Assembly: GCF_017646085.1 (NCBI RefSeq)
Contig: NZ_JAGCNF010000074.1
Location: 1 to 45,811, forward strand
DNA from: Campylobacter sp.
GTDB taxonomy: Bacteria; Campylobacterota; Campylobacteria; Campylobacterales; Campylobacteraceae
Reading direction: 5' to 3'
Length of the DNA stretch: 45,811 bases
The translations under genes and the position numbers were made by a program. Positions 25,309-34,556 of the stretch are shown piece by piece. Each line of letters starts with the position of its first letter. Positions within the stretch are counted from its first letter, which is position 1. The notes under the pieces are model-generated. The model was not told where the DNA came from. It saw nothing but the letters and a program-made list of their open reading frames with translations, and did no database searches.

Positions 25309-25932
25309 TTATATAATTTTTTTAATCTCATTTAAATCTTTGATATCTATGATGTGGGTTGCTGCCTCTTTTAGTATCTTATTTGCACAAAATGCAATAC
25401 CAGTGCCAGCCTCTTTAAACATAGATAAATCGTTTGCTCCATCGCCTACGCAGGCAACCTCATCGCTACTTAAACCCATAAAATCTTTAAGTCGTAAAAG
25501 CATCTTGCCCTTAGAGTCACCAAACATCATCTCGCCACCGACATTGCCAGTTAAAATACCATTTTTATGATGAAGCTCATTTGCAAAATTTAGATCAAAG
25601 CCAAGCTTTTTTTGTGCTGCATCAGTAGCGATATGAAACCCACCACTAAATACAACTGTCTTAATATTTTTAGATTTTAGATATGCAATTATCTCTTTTG
25701 CACCGGTAATAAATGGTAAATTTGATGTAATTTCTAACGCCCTACTAAGTTCTAAACCCTCAATCAATCTAACACGTCGCACTAAACTCTCATAAAAATC
25801 AAGTTCACCCGCCATAGCCCTAGCAGTAATTTCGCCGACTTCCTTATCCTTACCCATTGCGCTTGAGAGGATGGTGATAGTCTCACCATCCATTAGCGTA
25901 GAATCAAAATCAAAAACACAAAGTTTTATCAT
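25309..25932 (-). CDS. serB: Phosphoserine phosphatase SerB
   Basis: A 207-residue HAD-family phosphatase making serine from phosphoserine. The nucleophile and acid Asp8/Asp10 lie in FDFDSTLMDGET; FSGGFHI provides motif II and GDGANDLSMFKEAG motif IV. It lacks the N-terminal ACT domain of enteric SerB. It follows cheW by 9 nt; its link to chemotaxis seems to be positional only. Confidence 0.92.
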   Translation of the reverse strand: MIKLCVFDFDSTLMDGETITILSSAMGKDKEVGEITARAMAGELDFYESLVRRVRLIEGLELSRALEITSNLPFITGAKEIIAYLKSKNIKTVVFSGGFHIATDAAQKKLGFDLNFANELHHKNGILTGNVGGEMMFGDSKGKMLLRLKDFMGLSSDEVACVGDGANDLSMFKEAGTGIAFCANKILKEAATHIIDIKDLNEIKKII

Positions 25933-25941
25933 ATAAAAACC

Positions 25942-26442
25942 TTAAAAATCACGCTTTAATAAAGATTCAACTTTTAATATCGTTAAAATGTTATTATCTC
26001 TTTTACCGATACCATGAATCATACCTTTATCTTTAGCTAATGTTTCAGGTGGCTGATCTATTCTATTTGTATTTATTCGAATAGCCTCTGTGAGTCTATC
26101 AATTACAAATCCTGCGATATTATCGTTATCTTGCATAACAATATATCTCGTATTTGGCGTCATTTTGCTAGGTTCAAGATTAAATCTAATTCTTAAATCT
26201 ATCAAAGGAATTACGCTACCTCTAAGATTAAACACACCAAGTACATATGGCGGAACGCTAGGCACTCTTGTATACTCAATTGGCTTAATAATCTCTTTGA
26301 TATATAAAATTGGAATAGCAAATTCCTCATCGCCAACTATAAAACCTACAAGCTGTTCTATCTCTTCTCTATCTTTAGTATTTTCTGGTTCATTTATTTG
26401 CTGTTTTTGTCTTTGTAAAACTTCACCTAATCTATCGCTCAT
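25942..26442 (-). CDS. cheW: Chemotaxis coupling protein CheW
   Basis: A 166-residue protein formed by one CheW domain: LVGFIVGDEEFAIPILYIKEII, then TRVPSVPPYVLGVFNLRGSVIPLIDLR. It links chemoreceptors to CheA. About 28 extra N-terminal residues are charged and Gln-rich. It follows cheA by 9 nt and has a GGAAG site. Confidence 0.95.
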   Translation of the reverse strand: MSDRLGEVLQRQKQQINEPENTKDREEIEQLVGFIVGDEEFAIPILYIKEIIKPIEYTRVPSVPPYVLGVFNLRGSVIPLIDLRIRFNLEPSKMTPNTRYIVMQDNDNIAGFVIDRLTEAIRINTNRIDQPPETLAKDKGMIHGIGKRDNNILTILKVESLLKRDF

Positions 26443-26451
26443 TTTACTTCC

Positions 26452-28812
26452 TTACACTAGCTTTATATTTTTTCTAACGACATTTTCTAGGTATTCTGGT
26501 GAATATGGTTTGGTAATATACTCAGTCATACCAGCTTCTACGCCCCTTAAGCGATCGCTCTTACTTGTTCTGCTTGTTACTGCAATTAGTGGCAGATTGC
26601 GATATTTAGAGTATTTTCTAATTTCTCCAGCTAGGGTATATCCATCCATTCTAGGCATTTCAATATCTATTAGCATCGCATCTAGGCTATGTTCGCCTGA
26701 TTTAATAATATTTAACGCCTCTATACCATTTGTTGCCTCAATCACAGTTACACCGATTGGCTCAAGTGATTTTTGCATCATTGTCCTATCCATTTTAGAG
26801 TCATCTACGATTAGGACTTTATAATCGCTTGGTTTCTCTTTTTTAGTCATTTGTGAATTTGATTCCATACTGGCTCTGATATCTACTTTAATCTCTTTAG
26901 CCATATCCATAATCATACCAACATCAACAATTAGTGTAACCTTTCCATCGCCTCTAATCGTGCCGCCTGCAATTCCACGAATATTTTGTAAGTAGTTACC
27001 AAGAGATTTAATAACAATCTCCTCCTGGCCAATTAAACTATCAACAATAATACCAAGCTTACTATCAGCTACATTGATTACAACTACATAGGTCTGATCG
27101 CCACTTTCAAATACCTGTTTAACTCCAAATAGATCACTAAGTCTAACAAGACTAAGAACCTCATCACGAAGTCTAAGGACATTTTTACCTTCAATAGTGT
27201 AAATATTATCTACTGGAACTCTAACAGTCTCTTTTACGCTTGCTAGTGGTATAGCATAAAATTCTTCTTGAGAACCTACTAATAAAGATTGGATAATAGC
27301 TAGAGTTAGAGGAATTTTTAGCTTAATTATTGTACCTTTACCTACTTCGCTATCTATATCAATTATACCATTTAGCTTCTCAATATTTGTCTTAACAACA
27401 TCCATTCCCACGCCACGGCCGCTAACATTTGTAACTTGCTTAGCCATAGAAAATCCAGGTTTAAAGATAAGTGAGTATGCTTCTTTATCGCTCATACTAT
27501 CAACTTCTCTTTCTGTTATCAAGCCTCTTTCTAATGCTTTCATCTTAACAGCTAAAGCGTCAATTCCCTTACCATCATCTACTATTTCAACTACGATATG
27601 ATTGCCTTCATTATAAGCTTTTAGCTGAATAATACCTTTTTCAGGTTTGCCAGCTGCTAATCTCTCTTTAGGACTTTCAACACCATGGTCACATGAATTT
27701 CTAATGATATGAACTAGCGGATCGCCAATCTCTTCTACGATTGATTTATCTAGCTCTGTCTCTTCACCGCTTATTTCTAGATCTATTTGTTTACCTAGTT
27801 CACGACTTAAATCACGCACCATTCTTGGGAATTTGTTAAATACTTTAGCAATTGGTAGCATTCTAGTCTTCATAACAGCTAACTGGATATCAGTTGTTAC
27901 TAAACTTAATGCACTTACTACTTGATTTAACTCCTCAAGGAATTTCTCACCCTCATATCTCTCTTCTACATCATCATAAATTTTAAGAAGTCTATTTTTA
28001 CCAAGAACTAGCTCACCGATTAAATTCATCAAGTTATCAAGTCGCTTCACCTCGACCCTAATAGTTTGTTCTACAGCTGAGGCGCTAGAATGAGCTGGTG
28101 CATTTGATTCTTTTGACTCTTTTTTAGGTGCTGGTTTAGTAGCTGGAGTTGGTTCTGGTGCTGGCGCTGGGGTTGATTCAGGAGTTTGCACTGCTGATTG
28201 TCCGCTATTTTGTTTTTGCTTATCACGTCTAGCTTGATCTTCAGCTTTACGAACTTTAAGCAATCTTTCGATCTCGGCTTCTACCTCAGCTTCGCTTAAA
28301 CTATTTACATCCACCTCTGGCTCTTGATCCATTGCTGATTGTGGCTCTAAATGACTATCTTGCTTAGATTGCGCCTCTTCTTGCGGCTGTATAGATATAT
28401 TATGATCAGCATTTGGATCTCTGCCTTCATTAATAGCAGTTAATCTATTGCAAATATCTGCTATACTCACTCCTGCATCTGTATCATTGCCACGCTCTCT
28501 AATGCTTCTTAAAAGTGCTTTCATCATATCAACTGATTCTAACACTACATCCATAATATCTGGAGTTATTTTTAACTCCCCGTGGCGAGCTTTATTTAAC
28601 ACATCTTCCATATGGTGAGTAAGCTTTGTTAAAACATCAAAATTTAAAAATGATGAGCTACCTTTGACTGTGTGAGCTACACGGAATATCCTATTTAATA
28701 ATTCTAGATCCTCAGGATTAGCCTCTAACTCGACTAAATCATGGTCAATTTGCTCAATAAGCTCAAATGCCTCGACTAAAAAGTCTTCAAGTATTTCTTG
28801 CATATCATCCAT
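26452..28812 (-). CDS. cheA: Chemotaxis histidine kinase CheA with C-terminal receiver domain
   Basis: A 786-residue hybrid kinase (CheAY). Domains in order: Hpt with phospho-accepting His47 in RVAHTVKGSSSFL; a Pro/Ala-rich linker at about 215-245; the dimerisation helices (RLDNLMNLIGELVLGKNRLL); the ATPase domain (HIIRNSCDHGVESPKER as N box, then VEIVDDGKGID); a CheW-like domain; and a receiver domain at about 663-786 with phospho-acceptor Asp716 (LIDIEMPRMDGY) and Lys768. The attached receiver may act as a phosphate sink, as known for Campylobacter and Helicobacter CheAY. It lies between cheV and cheW in one unit. Confidence 0.97.
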   Translation of the reverse strand: MDDMQEILEDFLVEAFELIEQIDHDLVELEANPEDLELLNRIFRVAHTVKGSSSFLNFDVLTKLTHHMEDVLNKARHGELKITPDIMDVVLESVDMMKALLRSIRERGNDTDAGVSIADICNRLTAINEGRDPNADHNISIQPQEEAQSKQDSHLEPQSAMDQEPEVDVNSLSEAEVEAEIERLLKVRKAEDQARRDKQKQNSGQSAVQTPESTPAPAPEPTPATKPAPKKESKESNAPAHSSASAVEQTIRVEVKRLDNLMNLIGELVLGKNRLLKIYDDVEERYEGEKFLEELNQVVSALSLVTTDIQLAVMKTRMLPIAKVFNKFPRMVRDLSRELGKQIDLEISGEETELDKSIVEEIGDPLVHIIRNSCDHGVESPKERLAAGKPEKGIIQLKAYNEGNHIVVEIVDDGKGIDALAVKMKALERGLITEREVDSMSDKEAYSLIFKPGFSMAKQVTNVSGRGVGMDVVKTNIEKLNGIIDIDSEVGKGTIIKLKIPLTLAIIQSLLVGSQEEFYAIPLASVKETVRVPVDNIYTIEGKNVLRLRDEVLSLVRLSDLFGVKQVFESGDQTYVVVINVADSKLGIIVDSLIGQEEIVIKSLGNYLQNIRGIAGGTIRGDGKVTLIVDVGMIMDMAKEIKVDIRASMESNSQMTKKEKPSDYKVLIVDDSKMDRTMMQKSLEPIGVTVIEATNGIEALNIIKSGEHSLDAMLIDIEMPRMDGYTLAGEIRKYSKYRNLPLIAVTSRTSKSDRLRGVEAGMTEYITKPYSPEYLENVVRKNIKLV

Positions 28813-28822
28813 AAATCACCTC

Positions 28823-29779
28823 TTAACTGATATATTTTTTGCGTGTTTCAATCACTCTTGAAACTGCTTTATAAAATTCTGTAGCATTAAATTTAGTTAA
28901 GAACACATCACCGCCTGCATCCTTGCCATGAAGCTCACTAAATTCATTACTTAGCGATGAATTAAAGATAATAGGAATATTTGAAAATCTTTTATCATCC
29001 CTTACATTTGCTGCAAAGTGAAAACCATCCATCTGTGGCATCTCAACATCGCTGATAATAACACGTAGATTTTGTTCTAAGTCGTTTTTATACATTGAGT
29101 AAAGATCTTCTAGTTTCTCAAGTCCTTCAACGCCATCTTTTGCCTCTACTACTCTTAAACCCATTTTTGTTAGTGCATCACTAACTAAACGTCTAGCTGT
29201 AAGGCTATCATCTAAAATTAGCGCTACACCACTAAATTTATGTATCTCATCTACCTCAACTTCCATTTTTGGCTGATATATTCCTAGTTCTTCAACAATA
29301 CTTTCTAAATCCAAAATAAGTAAAACATCATCATTTTCAATTCTTGTTACGCCTGTGATTTTAGATCTGTCTAAAGTTCCAGTTCCAGCACTTCCAGCAA
29401 AATTTGCTGGTTCAATATCTTTCCAGTTTATACGTCTAATTCTTTTAGCCTCATGAACAATAAAGCCAATAAAAATATTGCTAAACTCAGCAATAATAAC
29501 TCTAGGTTTTACAAAGGCCTCTTTAGGCTCTTCAATTTGCATCCATTTAGCAAGGCTAATAACTGGAATAACTACGCCACGAAGGTCAAAAATCCCCTCA
29601 ATATAATCGGGCGTGCCTGGTAGTTCGGTGAGATTTGGCATTTTGATTATCTCTTTTACTTTAGCAACATTGACACCGTAAATACCCTCATATACAGTAT
29701 CTTTGCCCTTTTTTAAGATGCGAAAATCAACAAGTTCCATCTCATTCGAACCCGTTTTTAAGATATTATCATCAAACAT
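28823..29779 (-). CDS. cheV: Chemotaxis protein CheV
   Basis: A 318-residue fusion of a CheW-like coupling domain (about 15-170, with TELPGTPDYIEGIFDLRGVVIPVISLAKW) and a receiver domain (about 185-318, phospho-Asp in VIISDVEMPQMDGF). It provides an adaptation-like coupling route between receptors and CheA. It overlaps the LpxH-like gene by 8 nt and lies 10 nt before cheA. Confidence 0.95.
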   Translation of the reverse strand: MFDDNILKTGSNEMELVDFRILKKGKDTVYEGIYGVNVAKVKEIIKMPNLTELPGTPDYIEGIFDLRGVVIPVISLAKWMQIEEPKEAFVKPRVIIAEFSNIFIGFIVHEAKRIRRINWKDIEPANFAGSAGTGTLDRSKITGVTRIENDDVLLILDLESIVEELGIYQPKMEVEVDEIHKFSGVALILDDSLTARRLVSDALTKMGLRVVEAKDGVEGLEKLEDLYSMYKNDLEQNLRVIISDVEMPQMDGFHFAANVRDDKRFSNIPIIFNSSLSNEFSELHGKDAGGDVFLTKFNATEFYKAVSRVIETRKKYIS

Positions 29780-30488
29780 TTGGGCTCCTTATGGGTTGAA
29801 ATTTAATTTCAGTATTATATTGTACAATAAAATAACTACGCTCAGACGCAAAACAAGGTAAATTTATATAATCTTTTCCATTTATTTTAAATTCGCACCC
29901 TTGATGATAGTGTCCTTCTATTACTATATCGCTTTTATAATTATCGATTTTTTTAGCTATGAGTTCTTTAAATTTTGGTATTTTATAAGATAATTCTTTA
30001 TTTTCTTGACTTGATAAAATCTTTTTAGTAATTTTAAATTTAAATGCTCGATCAATAAAATTCATAATTTTTAAAAAGATAGAGTTACGAAGCATTTTAA
30101 GTGAGGTTTGGGTAAAAAATCCTAAATATATATCTCCATGCGCTATGGCAACCTTCTTATTATTTAGATTAAAAATTACTGGCTGAGATGAGAGCGGATA
30201 TATATTAATTTGATTAAAAATAGAACTAAGATTAAAATCGTGATTACCTTCAAAATAGTAAATTTGAGTTTTTTGAGCTAGTAAATTTAGCTCATCAATC
30301 CACTCTTTATAAACCATTTGACTATAGTATGTACAGCTAAGATAATCAAACATATCCCCTACTAAAAATATTTGTGGTGGAATAGGTAAAACGCCACTAT
30401 TAAAACCTTTAATAAGCCTTAATAACTCATGGCGTTTACAATTTTCATGTGCATCCGCTATAAAAATTGCCCCATTTAAAATCCTCAT
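29772..30488 (-). CDS. LpxH-like metallophosphoesterase (probable UDP-2,3-diacylglucosamine hydrolase)
   Basis: A 238-residue calcineurin-like phosphoesterase with all metal-binding blocks: ADAH (in place of DxH), GDMFDYL, GNHD, AHGD and GHYHQG. These resemble LpxH, which makes lipid X for lipid A. The other lipid A genes lpxA and lpxB in the window make that role plausible. No other LpxH/LpxI gene is seen here. It overlaps argC by 4 nt and cheV by 8 nt, so a housekeeping lipid enzyme is translationally tied to chemotaxis genes. The substrate is not proven by sequence. Confidence 0.72.
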   Translation of the reverse strand: MRILNGAIFIADAHENCKRHELLRLIKGFNSGVLPIPPQIFLVGDMFDYLSCTYYSQMVYKEWIDELNLLAQKTQIYYFEGNHDFNLSSIFNQINIYPLSSQPVIFNLNNKKVAIAHGDIYLGFFTQTSLKMLRNSIFLKIMNFIDRAFKFKITKKILSSQENKELSYKIPKFKELIAKKIDNYKSDIVIEGHYHQGCEFKINGKDYINLPCFASERSYFIVQYNTEIKFQPIRSPNV

Positions 30489-31492
30489 ATAGAATTTCCA
30501 ATAATTGGCAATGCTGTTGCTTCATCTATTCCCATAATTAAATTTGCATTTGCCATTGCTTGAGATGAGGCACCACGAAGTAGATTATCTATACTTGAGT
30601 TTATCCAAATTTTTCCATTATGATTCATAGCATAAATATCGCAAAAGTGCGTTCCTGCTACATCTTTTATGCTTACAGGCTCACGTCTAATTCTTATAAA
30701 TTTTTCACTTTTATAAAAATCCTCAATCACACTCAATGGATCAATATCTTTAAATTCATCTTTTAAATATCCATAGCTACTAACTAGCATTCCTCTACTA
30801 AGCGGGATAAGGTGCGGAACAAACATTACATCGATCTTTTGGCTAAGGTTTAAATTTAAATGCTCGCTAATCTCATCGCTATGTCTATGAGTAAGTGGTG
30901 AATATGCATTCATATTCTCATTTACACTAATATAATGGCTACTAGGTTTTAAGCTTTTTCCAGCTCCGCTTAGCCCACTTTTTGCATCGATCATAACATC
31001 ATTTTTAAGCATCTTAGCAAATGGTAAAAGGCCTAGCAAGCTACAAGTAGGATAACAACCTGGATTTGCAATTAAATTTGCATTTTTTATCTTATTACGA
31101 TTAATTTCTACTAGTCCATAAACAGCATCTTCTAACCCTTTTGGATCAAGGTGTGGGCAGTAGTTTTTCTCATAATTTATCTGACTTACCCTATAATCAG
31201 CCGAGAGATCAACTATCTTTACCTTACTTCCTCTAAGCGCACTAGTAAGTTTCATCCCCTCAGTATGCGGCAAAGCTAAAAATACTAAATCACATCTAGA
31301 TTTTATCTCATCAGCATTTGCTTTTTCAATTGGTATATCAATCACGCCTTTTAAACTACTAAAACTCTCAGATAAGATTCCATTACTACTAGCTCCAGCG
31401 TAGCAAAGTCTAAAGTGAGGATGAGCTACTATCATTTTAACTAATTCAAGACCCGTATAACCACTAATTCCAACTATTCCTACTCTTATCAT
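30485..31492 (-). CDS. argC: N-acetyl-gamma-glutamyl-phosphate reductase ArgC
   Basis: A 335-residue NADPH-dependent reductase of arginine synthesis. The N-terminal GISGYTGLELVKM is the dinucleotide-binding loop, and the catalytic cysteine is in IANPGCYPTCSLLGLLP. VPHLIPLSRGMLVS and VAGTHFCDIYA are further family blocks. It follows greA by 18 nt and overlaps the LpxH-like gene by 4 nt. Confidence 0.95.
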   Translation of the reverse strand: MIRVGIVGISGYTGLELVKMIVAHPHFRLCYAGASSNGILSESFSSLKGVIDIPIEKANADEIKSRCDLVFLALPHTEGMKLTSALRGSKVKIVDLSADYRVSQINYEKNYCPHLDPKGLEDAVYGLVEINRNKIKNANLIANPGCYPTCSLLGLLPFAKMLKNDVMIDAKSGLSGAGKSLKPSSHYISVNENMNAYSPLTHRHSDEISEHLNLNLSQKIDVMFVPHLIPLSRGMLVSSYGYLKDEFKDIDPLSVIEDFYKSEKFIRIRREPVSIKDVAGTHFCDIYAMNHNGKIWINSSIDNLLRGASSQAMANANLIMGIDEATALPIIGNSI

Positions 31493-31510
31493 TGCTGCGT
31501 CCTTAATAAA

Positions 31511-31996
31511 TTATTCAAAAACTATATCTTGATACTTAACCTCTACAATCTCAATCTCAACTCTACCATTTGGCAAGGTCAAGATCACATCATCACCCTC
31601 TTTTTTGCCTATTAATTGTTTAGCAATTGGTGTTGAGATAGAGATCAATCCTCGCTCAAGATTACTCTCTGTAACTCCAACTATTGTATATGTAGTCTCT
31701 ATCTCAGTATCTACATCCATTATTGTAACCGTAGAGCCAAATTTGACTTTATCGTGCTTATACTCGCTTGGGTCAATTACTTTAGCTCTACTTACAATAT
31801 CACTTAGCTCAGCAATTCTATTTTCTATAAAAGCTTGCTTCTCTCTAGCAGCATGATATTCAGCATTTTCTTTTAAATCGCCATGGCTTCTTGCTATATC
31901 TATCTCTTGAACTATCGCTGGTCTTTGGACTGTTTTTAAATCTTTTAACTCAGCAGTAATTTTTTCATAACCATACATTGTCATTGGTTCTGTCAT
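31511..31996 (-). CDS. greA: Transcription elongation factor GreA
   Basis: A 161-residue GreA. The N-terminal coiled coil (about 1-75) includes [19 protein letters not shown], whose acidic tip stimulates RNA polymerase cleavage of backtracked RNA. The C-terminal FKBP-like domain ends with [25 protein letters not shown]. Located 43 nt after lpxB. Confidence 0.96.
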   Translation of the reverse strand: MTEPMTMYGYEKITAELKDLKTVQRPAIVQEIDIARSHGDLKENAEYHAAREKQAFIENRIAELSDIVSRAKVIDPSEYKHDKVKFGSTVTIMDVDTEIETTYTIVGVTESNLERGLISISTPIAKQLIGKKEGDDVILTLPNGRVEIEIVEVKYQDIVFE

Positions 31997-32039
31997 AACT
32001 TTATCCTTAATATATTTAAATTTAGGATTTTATCCTATT

Positions 32040-33065
32040 TTATCTTAAAATCATATCAGCAACACTCTTTGCGCTTCCGTGTTGTAGATACTCTCTTAGC
32101 TTCTTACATGATTTTAAAAATTTATTAGCATCATAGTTTTCATAGCATTTTAACAAATTTTGCACTGTAGCACTCTCTTGTATTAACTCCACATGAAGTG
32201 GCTCTTTGCCCATAAAATCAAATATTATATTTGCTAGTCCAGCGTATTTTAGCTTTACTAATCTTCTAGCTATAAAAATATCAATCGCTTTAGCTTTATA
32301 ACAAAGCACAAACGGAGTGCCAATAAGTGCTGCTTCTAGCGTAGCTGTACCAGAACATATAAAAGCAAACTCACTAGCCATTAAAGCCTCTTTAGTATCA
32401 TATATAATCTCAAATTCGCTTACATCACCATAATATTCATCTATATTTTTAGCTAAAAATGGCGGTACAACCAAAAGTTTTTTAGCCTCAATATTCTTAG
32501 CTACTTCTTTATATAAAGGCATGAGACGACTAATCTCGCTACGCCTTGAACCTGGCATAAAAGCTATAATTGAATTTTTTGTATGGGTGGTTTTTTGCAC
32601 ATTAATCTCATCTAAAAGCGGATGCCCTACATACTCGCTTTTATTATAAAACTTCTCATCAAATGGTAAAATAGACGCTAATCTATCACAATATTTCTCA
32701 ACCGTTATTACTCGTCTTTTTTTCCATGCCCATACTTGTGGTAATATATAATAAACTATTTCACACTTTAATCCCGCTTCTTTAATGGCTTTAGCAAGTG
32801 GAATATTAAAAGCTGGGCTATCAATAAGCAAAACTCTATCACAATTACGAGCTAGCTCTACCATCTGCTTTAATGCTTTTTTAGCTTTAAAAATCAGTGG
32901 TAAAATTTCTACAAATCCCATAGCACTAAATTCCTTACTATCATATAGTGCATCTCCAAACCTCTTATCAAATATTCCACAAATTTGCGCCCCATTTAGA
33001 TGAGATAATACCTCTTTAAGATGCAAATTTGCCGATGCTTCTAGTGATGAAACTAAAATTTTCAT
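32040..33065 (-). CDS. lpxB: Lipid-A-disaccharide synthase LpxB
   Basis: A 341-residue GT19 glycosyltransferase that joins lipid X and UDP-diacylglucosamine. MKILVSSLEASANLHLKEVL is the family N-terminus; YYILPQVWAWKKRRV, LPFDEKFY and YVGHPLLDE are diagnostic, as is FICSGTATLEAALIGTPFVLCYK. First gene of a long minus-strand run reaching tal. A TATAAT (minus, 33091-33096) lies 25 nt before its ATG; divergent from surE. Confidence 0.95.
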   Translation of the reverse strand: MKILVSSLEASANLHLKEVLSHLNGAQICGIFDKRFGDALYDSKEFSAMGFVEILPLIFKAKKALKQMVELARNCDRVLLIDSPAFNIPLAKAIKEAGLKCEIVYYILPQVWAWKKRRVITVEKYCDRLASILPFDEKFYNKSEYVGHPLLDEINVQKTTHTKNSIIAFMPGSRRSEISRLMPLYKEVAKNIEAKKLLVVPPFLAKNIDEYYGDVSEFEIIYDTKEALMASEFAFICSGTATLEAALIGTPFVLCYKAKAIDIFIARRLVKLKYAGLANIIFDFMGKEPLHVELIQESATVQNLLKCYENYDANKFLKSCKKLREYLQHGSAKSVADMILR

Positions 33066-33090
33066 AATTTTCCTTTTAAATTTAGCCTAA

Positions 33091-33096
33091 ATTATA
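33091..33096 (-). promoter_or_regulatory. Putative -10 box of lpxB-greA-argC-...-tal
   Basis: Minus-strand TATAAT in the context TTGGCTATAATTTAGG, 25 nt before the lpxB ATG. It is the first promoter-like site ahead of a nine-gene co-directional run whose junctions are overlaps or short gaps (longest 43 nt). Confidence 0.6.
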
Positions 33097-33145
33097 GCCA
33101 ACAATTTAAAAATTACAGGTAAAATTTAATCAAAAAAGGTAAAAT

Positions 33146-33928
33146 ATGAAAGAGATACTTATAACAAATGATGATGGATTTGAAGCTGCTGGATTGCTTG
33201 CTTTGCGTGATAAGCTACGCCAAATAGCTAATGTAACAGTCGTAGCCCCTAGCAGTGAAAAATCAGCTTGCGCTCACTCTATTACACTTACTCGCCCACT
33301 AAGATTTATACAACTTGATGATGGGTTTTTTAAGCTTGATGATGCCACCCCAAGTGATTGTATTTATCTAGCACTTGAGACGATGTTTAAACATAAAAAG
33401 CCAGATCTTATCATAAGCGGAATAAATCACGGAGCAAATGTCGGTGAAGATATTACATATTCAGGTACTTGTGGTGGAGCGATGGAGGGTACACTTCAAG
33501 GGGTCAATTCAATTGCCGTTTCTCAACTATACAATAATGATAGTTTAGATAAATTTGGATTTGATCTAGCGTGTGAAATTACCCTAGAGCTTGTACAAAA
33601 TATCTTTGAAAATGGCTATCCTTTAAACAAAAGAGAGTTTTTAAATTTAAATATTCCAGCAGTTTCCAAAAATGAGTACAAAGGACTAAAGATAGTTCCA
33701 GCTGGCCAACAAAACTACAATACAAACGCTCAGATTCACCGCAATCCAAGAGGACTAGAATACTACTGGCTAGGTACACCTGGAATTCGCTATGCTGCAG
33801 ATTTGGGCTATCCTTGCGATATCACAACCCTTAATCAAAACTATGCTAGCCTAACACCAATTAAGCTTGATATGACATCATATAAAAGCATTGAAATTTT
33901 ACAAAACTGGACACAAAATGAACGATAG
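33146..33928 (+). CDS. surE: 5'/3'-nucleotidase SurE
   Basis: A 260-residue metal-dependent phosphatase of nucleoside monophosphates and polyphosphate. The N-terminal TNDDGFEAAGL supplies metal-binding aspartates; VVAPSSEKSACAHSIT, SGINHGANVGEDITYSGTCGGAMEG and the NLNIP motif are intact. AAAGG site 7 nt upstream. Overlaps the TcdA-like gene by 11 nt. Confidence 0.95.
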   Translation: MKEILITNDDGFEAAGLLALRDKLRQIANVTVVAPSSEKSACAHSITLTRPLRFIQLDDGFFKLDDATPSDCIYLALETMFKHKKPDLIISGINHGANVGEDITYSGTCGGAMEGTLQGVNSIAVSQLYNNDSLDKFGFDLACEITLELVQNIFENGYPLNKREFLNLNIPAVSKNEYKGLKIVPAGQQNYNTNAQIHRNPRGLEYYWLGTPGIRYAADLGYPCDITTLNQNYASLTPIKLDMTSYKSIEILQNWTQNER

Positions 33929-34556
33929 ATTTACTAGAAGTCGCTGGATATTTGGCGATGGATTTACAAAACTTCAAAACGCCAAAGTACTAGTATGTGG
34001 ATGTGGTGGTGTAGGTGGGGTTTGCATTGATGCTCTATATCGTAGCGGAGTAGTAAATATCACTGCAGTAGATTGCGATAAATTCGATATAACCAATCAA
34101 AATCGTCAAATAGGTAGCAACTATGTTGGCGAATATAAGACAGATGTATTTGCTAAATTATATCCTGGTATAAAGTGTATAAATTTAAAGCTTACTCCAG
34201 AAAATATTGATAGTTTAAATTTAGATGAGTTTGATTTAATTATAGATTGCATTGATGATATACCAGCAAAGATTGCTTTAATTACTAAGACATATAAAAA
34301 GCTTTTAAGTTCAATGGGGGGAGCTAAAAGATTAGATCCAACTGCTATAAAAGTAGATAGCATATGGAAAACATATAACGATCCATTTGCTAAAAAAATC
34401 AGATATGAGCTAAAAAAAGCTGGCTTTAAGGGCGATTTTAAGGTGGTATTTTCTAGCGAACTGCCAAACTGCACCAATCTAGGAAGTTTTATTGGAGTAA
34501 CGGCAAGCTTTGGATTAAATTTAGCTGCGCTTGCAGTAAATAGGCTAATTAAATGA
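33918..34556 (+). CDS. TcdA/CsdL-like E1 enzyme (probable tRNA t6A dehydratase), ThiF/HesA family
   Basis: A 212-residue E1-like ATP-using enzyme. The nucleotide-binding loop is VLVCGCGGVGG (about 25-34), and YRSGVVNITAVDCDKFDITNQNRQIG is the adenylation block with the conserved Asn-Arg-Gln. IIDCIDDIPAKIAL and SSMGGAKRLDP fit TcdA, which cyclises t6A37 of tRNA to ct6A. The frame extends upstream to a TTG at 33891, but the ATG at 33918 gives the classic N-terminus MNDRFTRSRWIFGDGF. It is shorter than E. coli TcdA (268 residues). A ThiF or MoeB role is the alternative. Confidence 0.8.
   Translation: MNDRFTRSRWIFGDGFTKLQNAKVLVCGCGGVGGVCIDALYRSGVVNITAVDCDKFDITNQNRQIGSNYVGEYKTDVFAKLYPGIKCINLKLTPENIDSLNLDEFDLIIDCIDDIPAKIALITKTYKKLLSSMGGAKRLDPTAIKVDSIWKTYNDPFAKKIRYELKKAGFKGDFKVVFSSELPNCTNLGSFIGVTASFGLNLAALAVNRLIK

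Noticed and set aside
26090-26824. Long plus-strand open frame opposite cheA and cheW
   Set aside because: It is antisense to two well-defined genes, crosses their junction, and has hydrophobic low-complexity composition typical of a shadow frame.
33891-33917. TTG-initiated extension of the TcdA-like gene
   Set aside because: It lies inside surE, has no ribosome binding site, and the later ATG gives the conserved family N-terminus.
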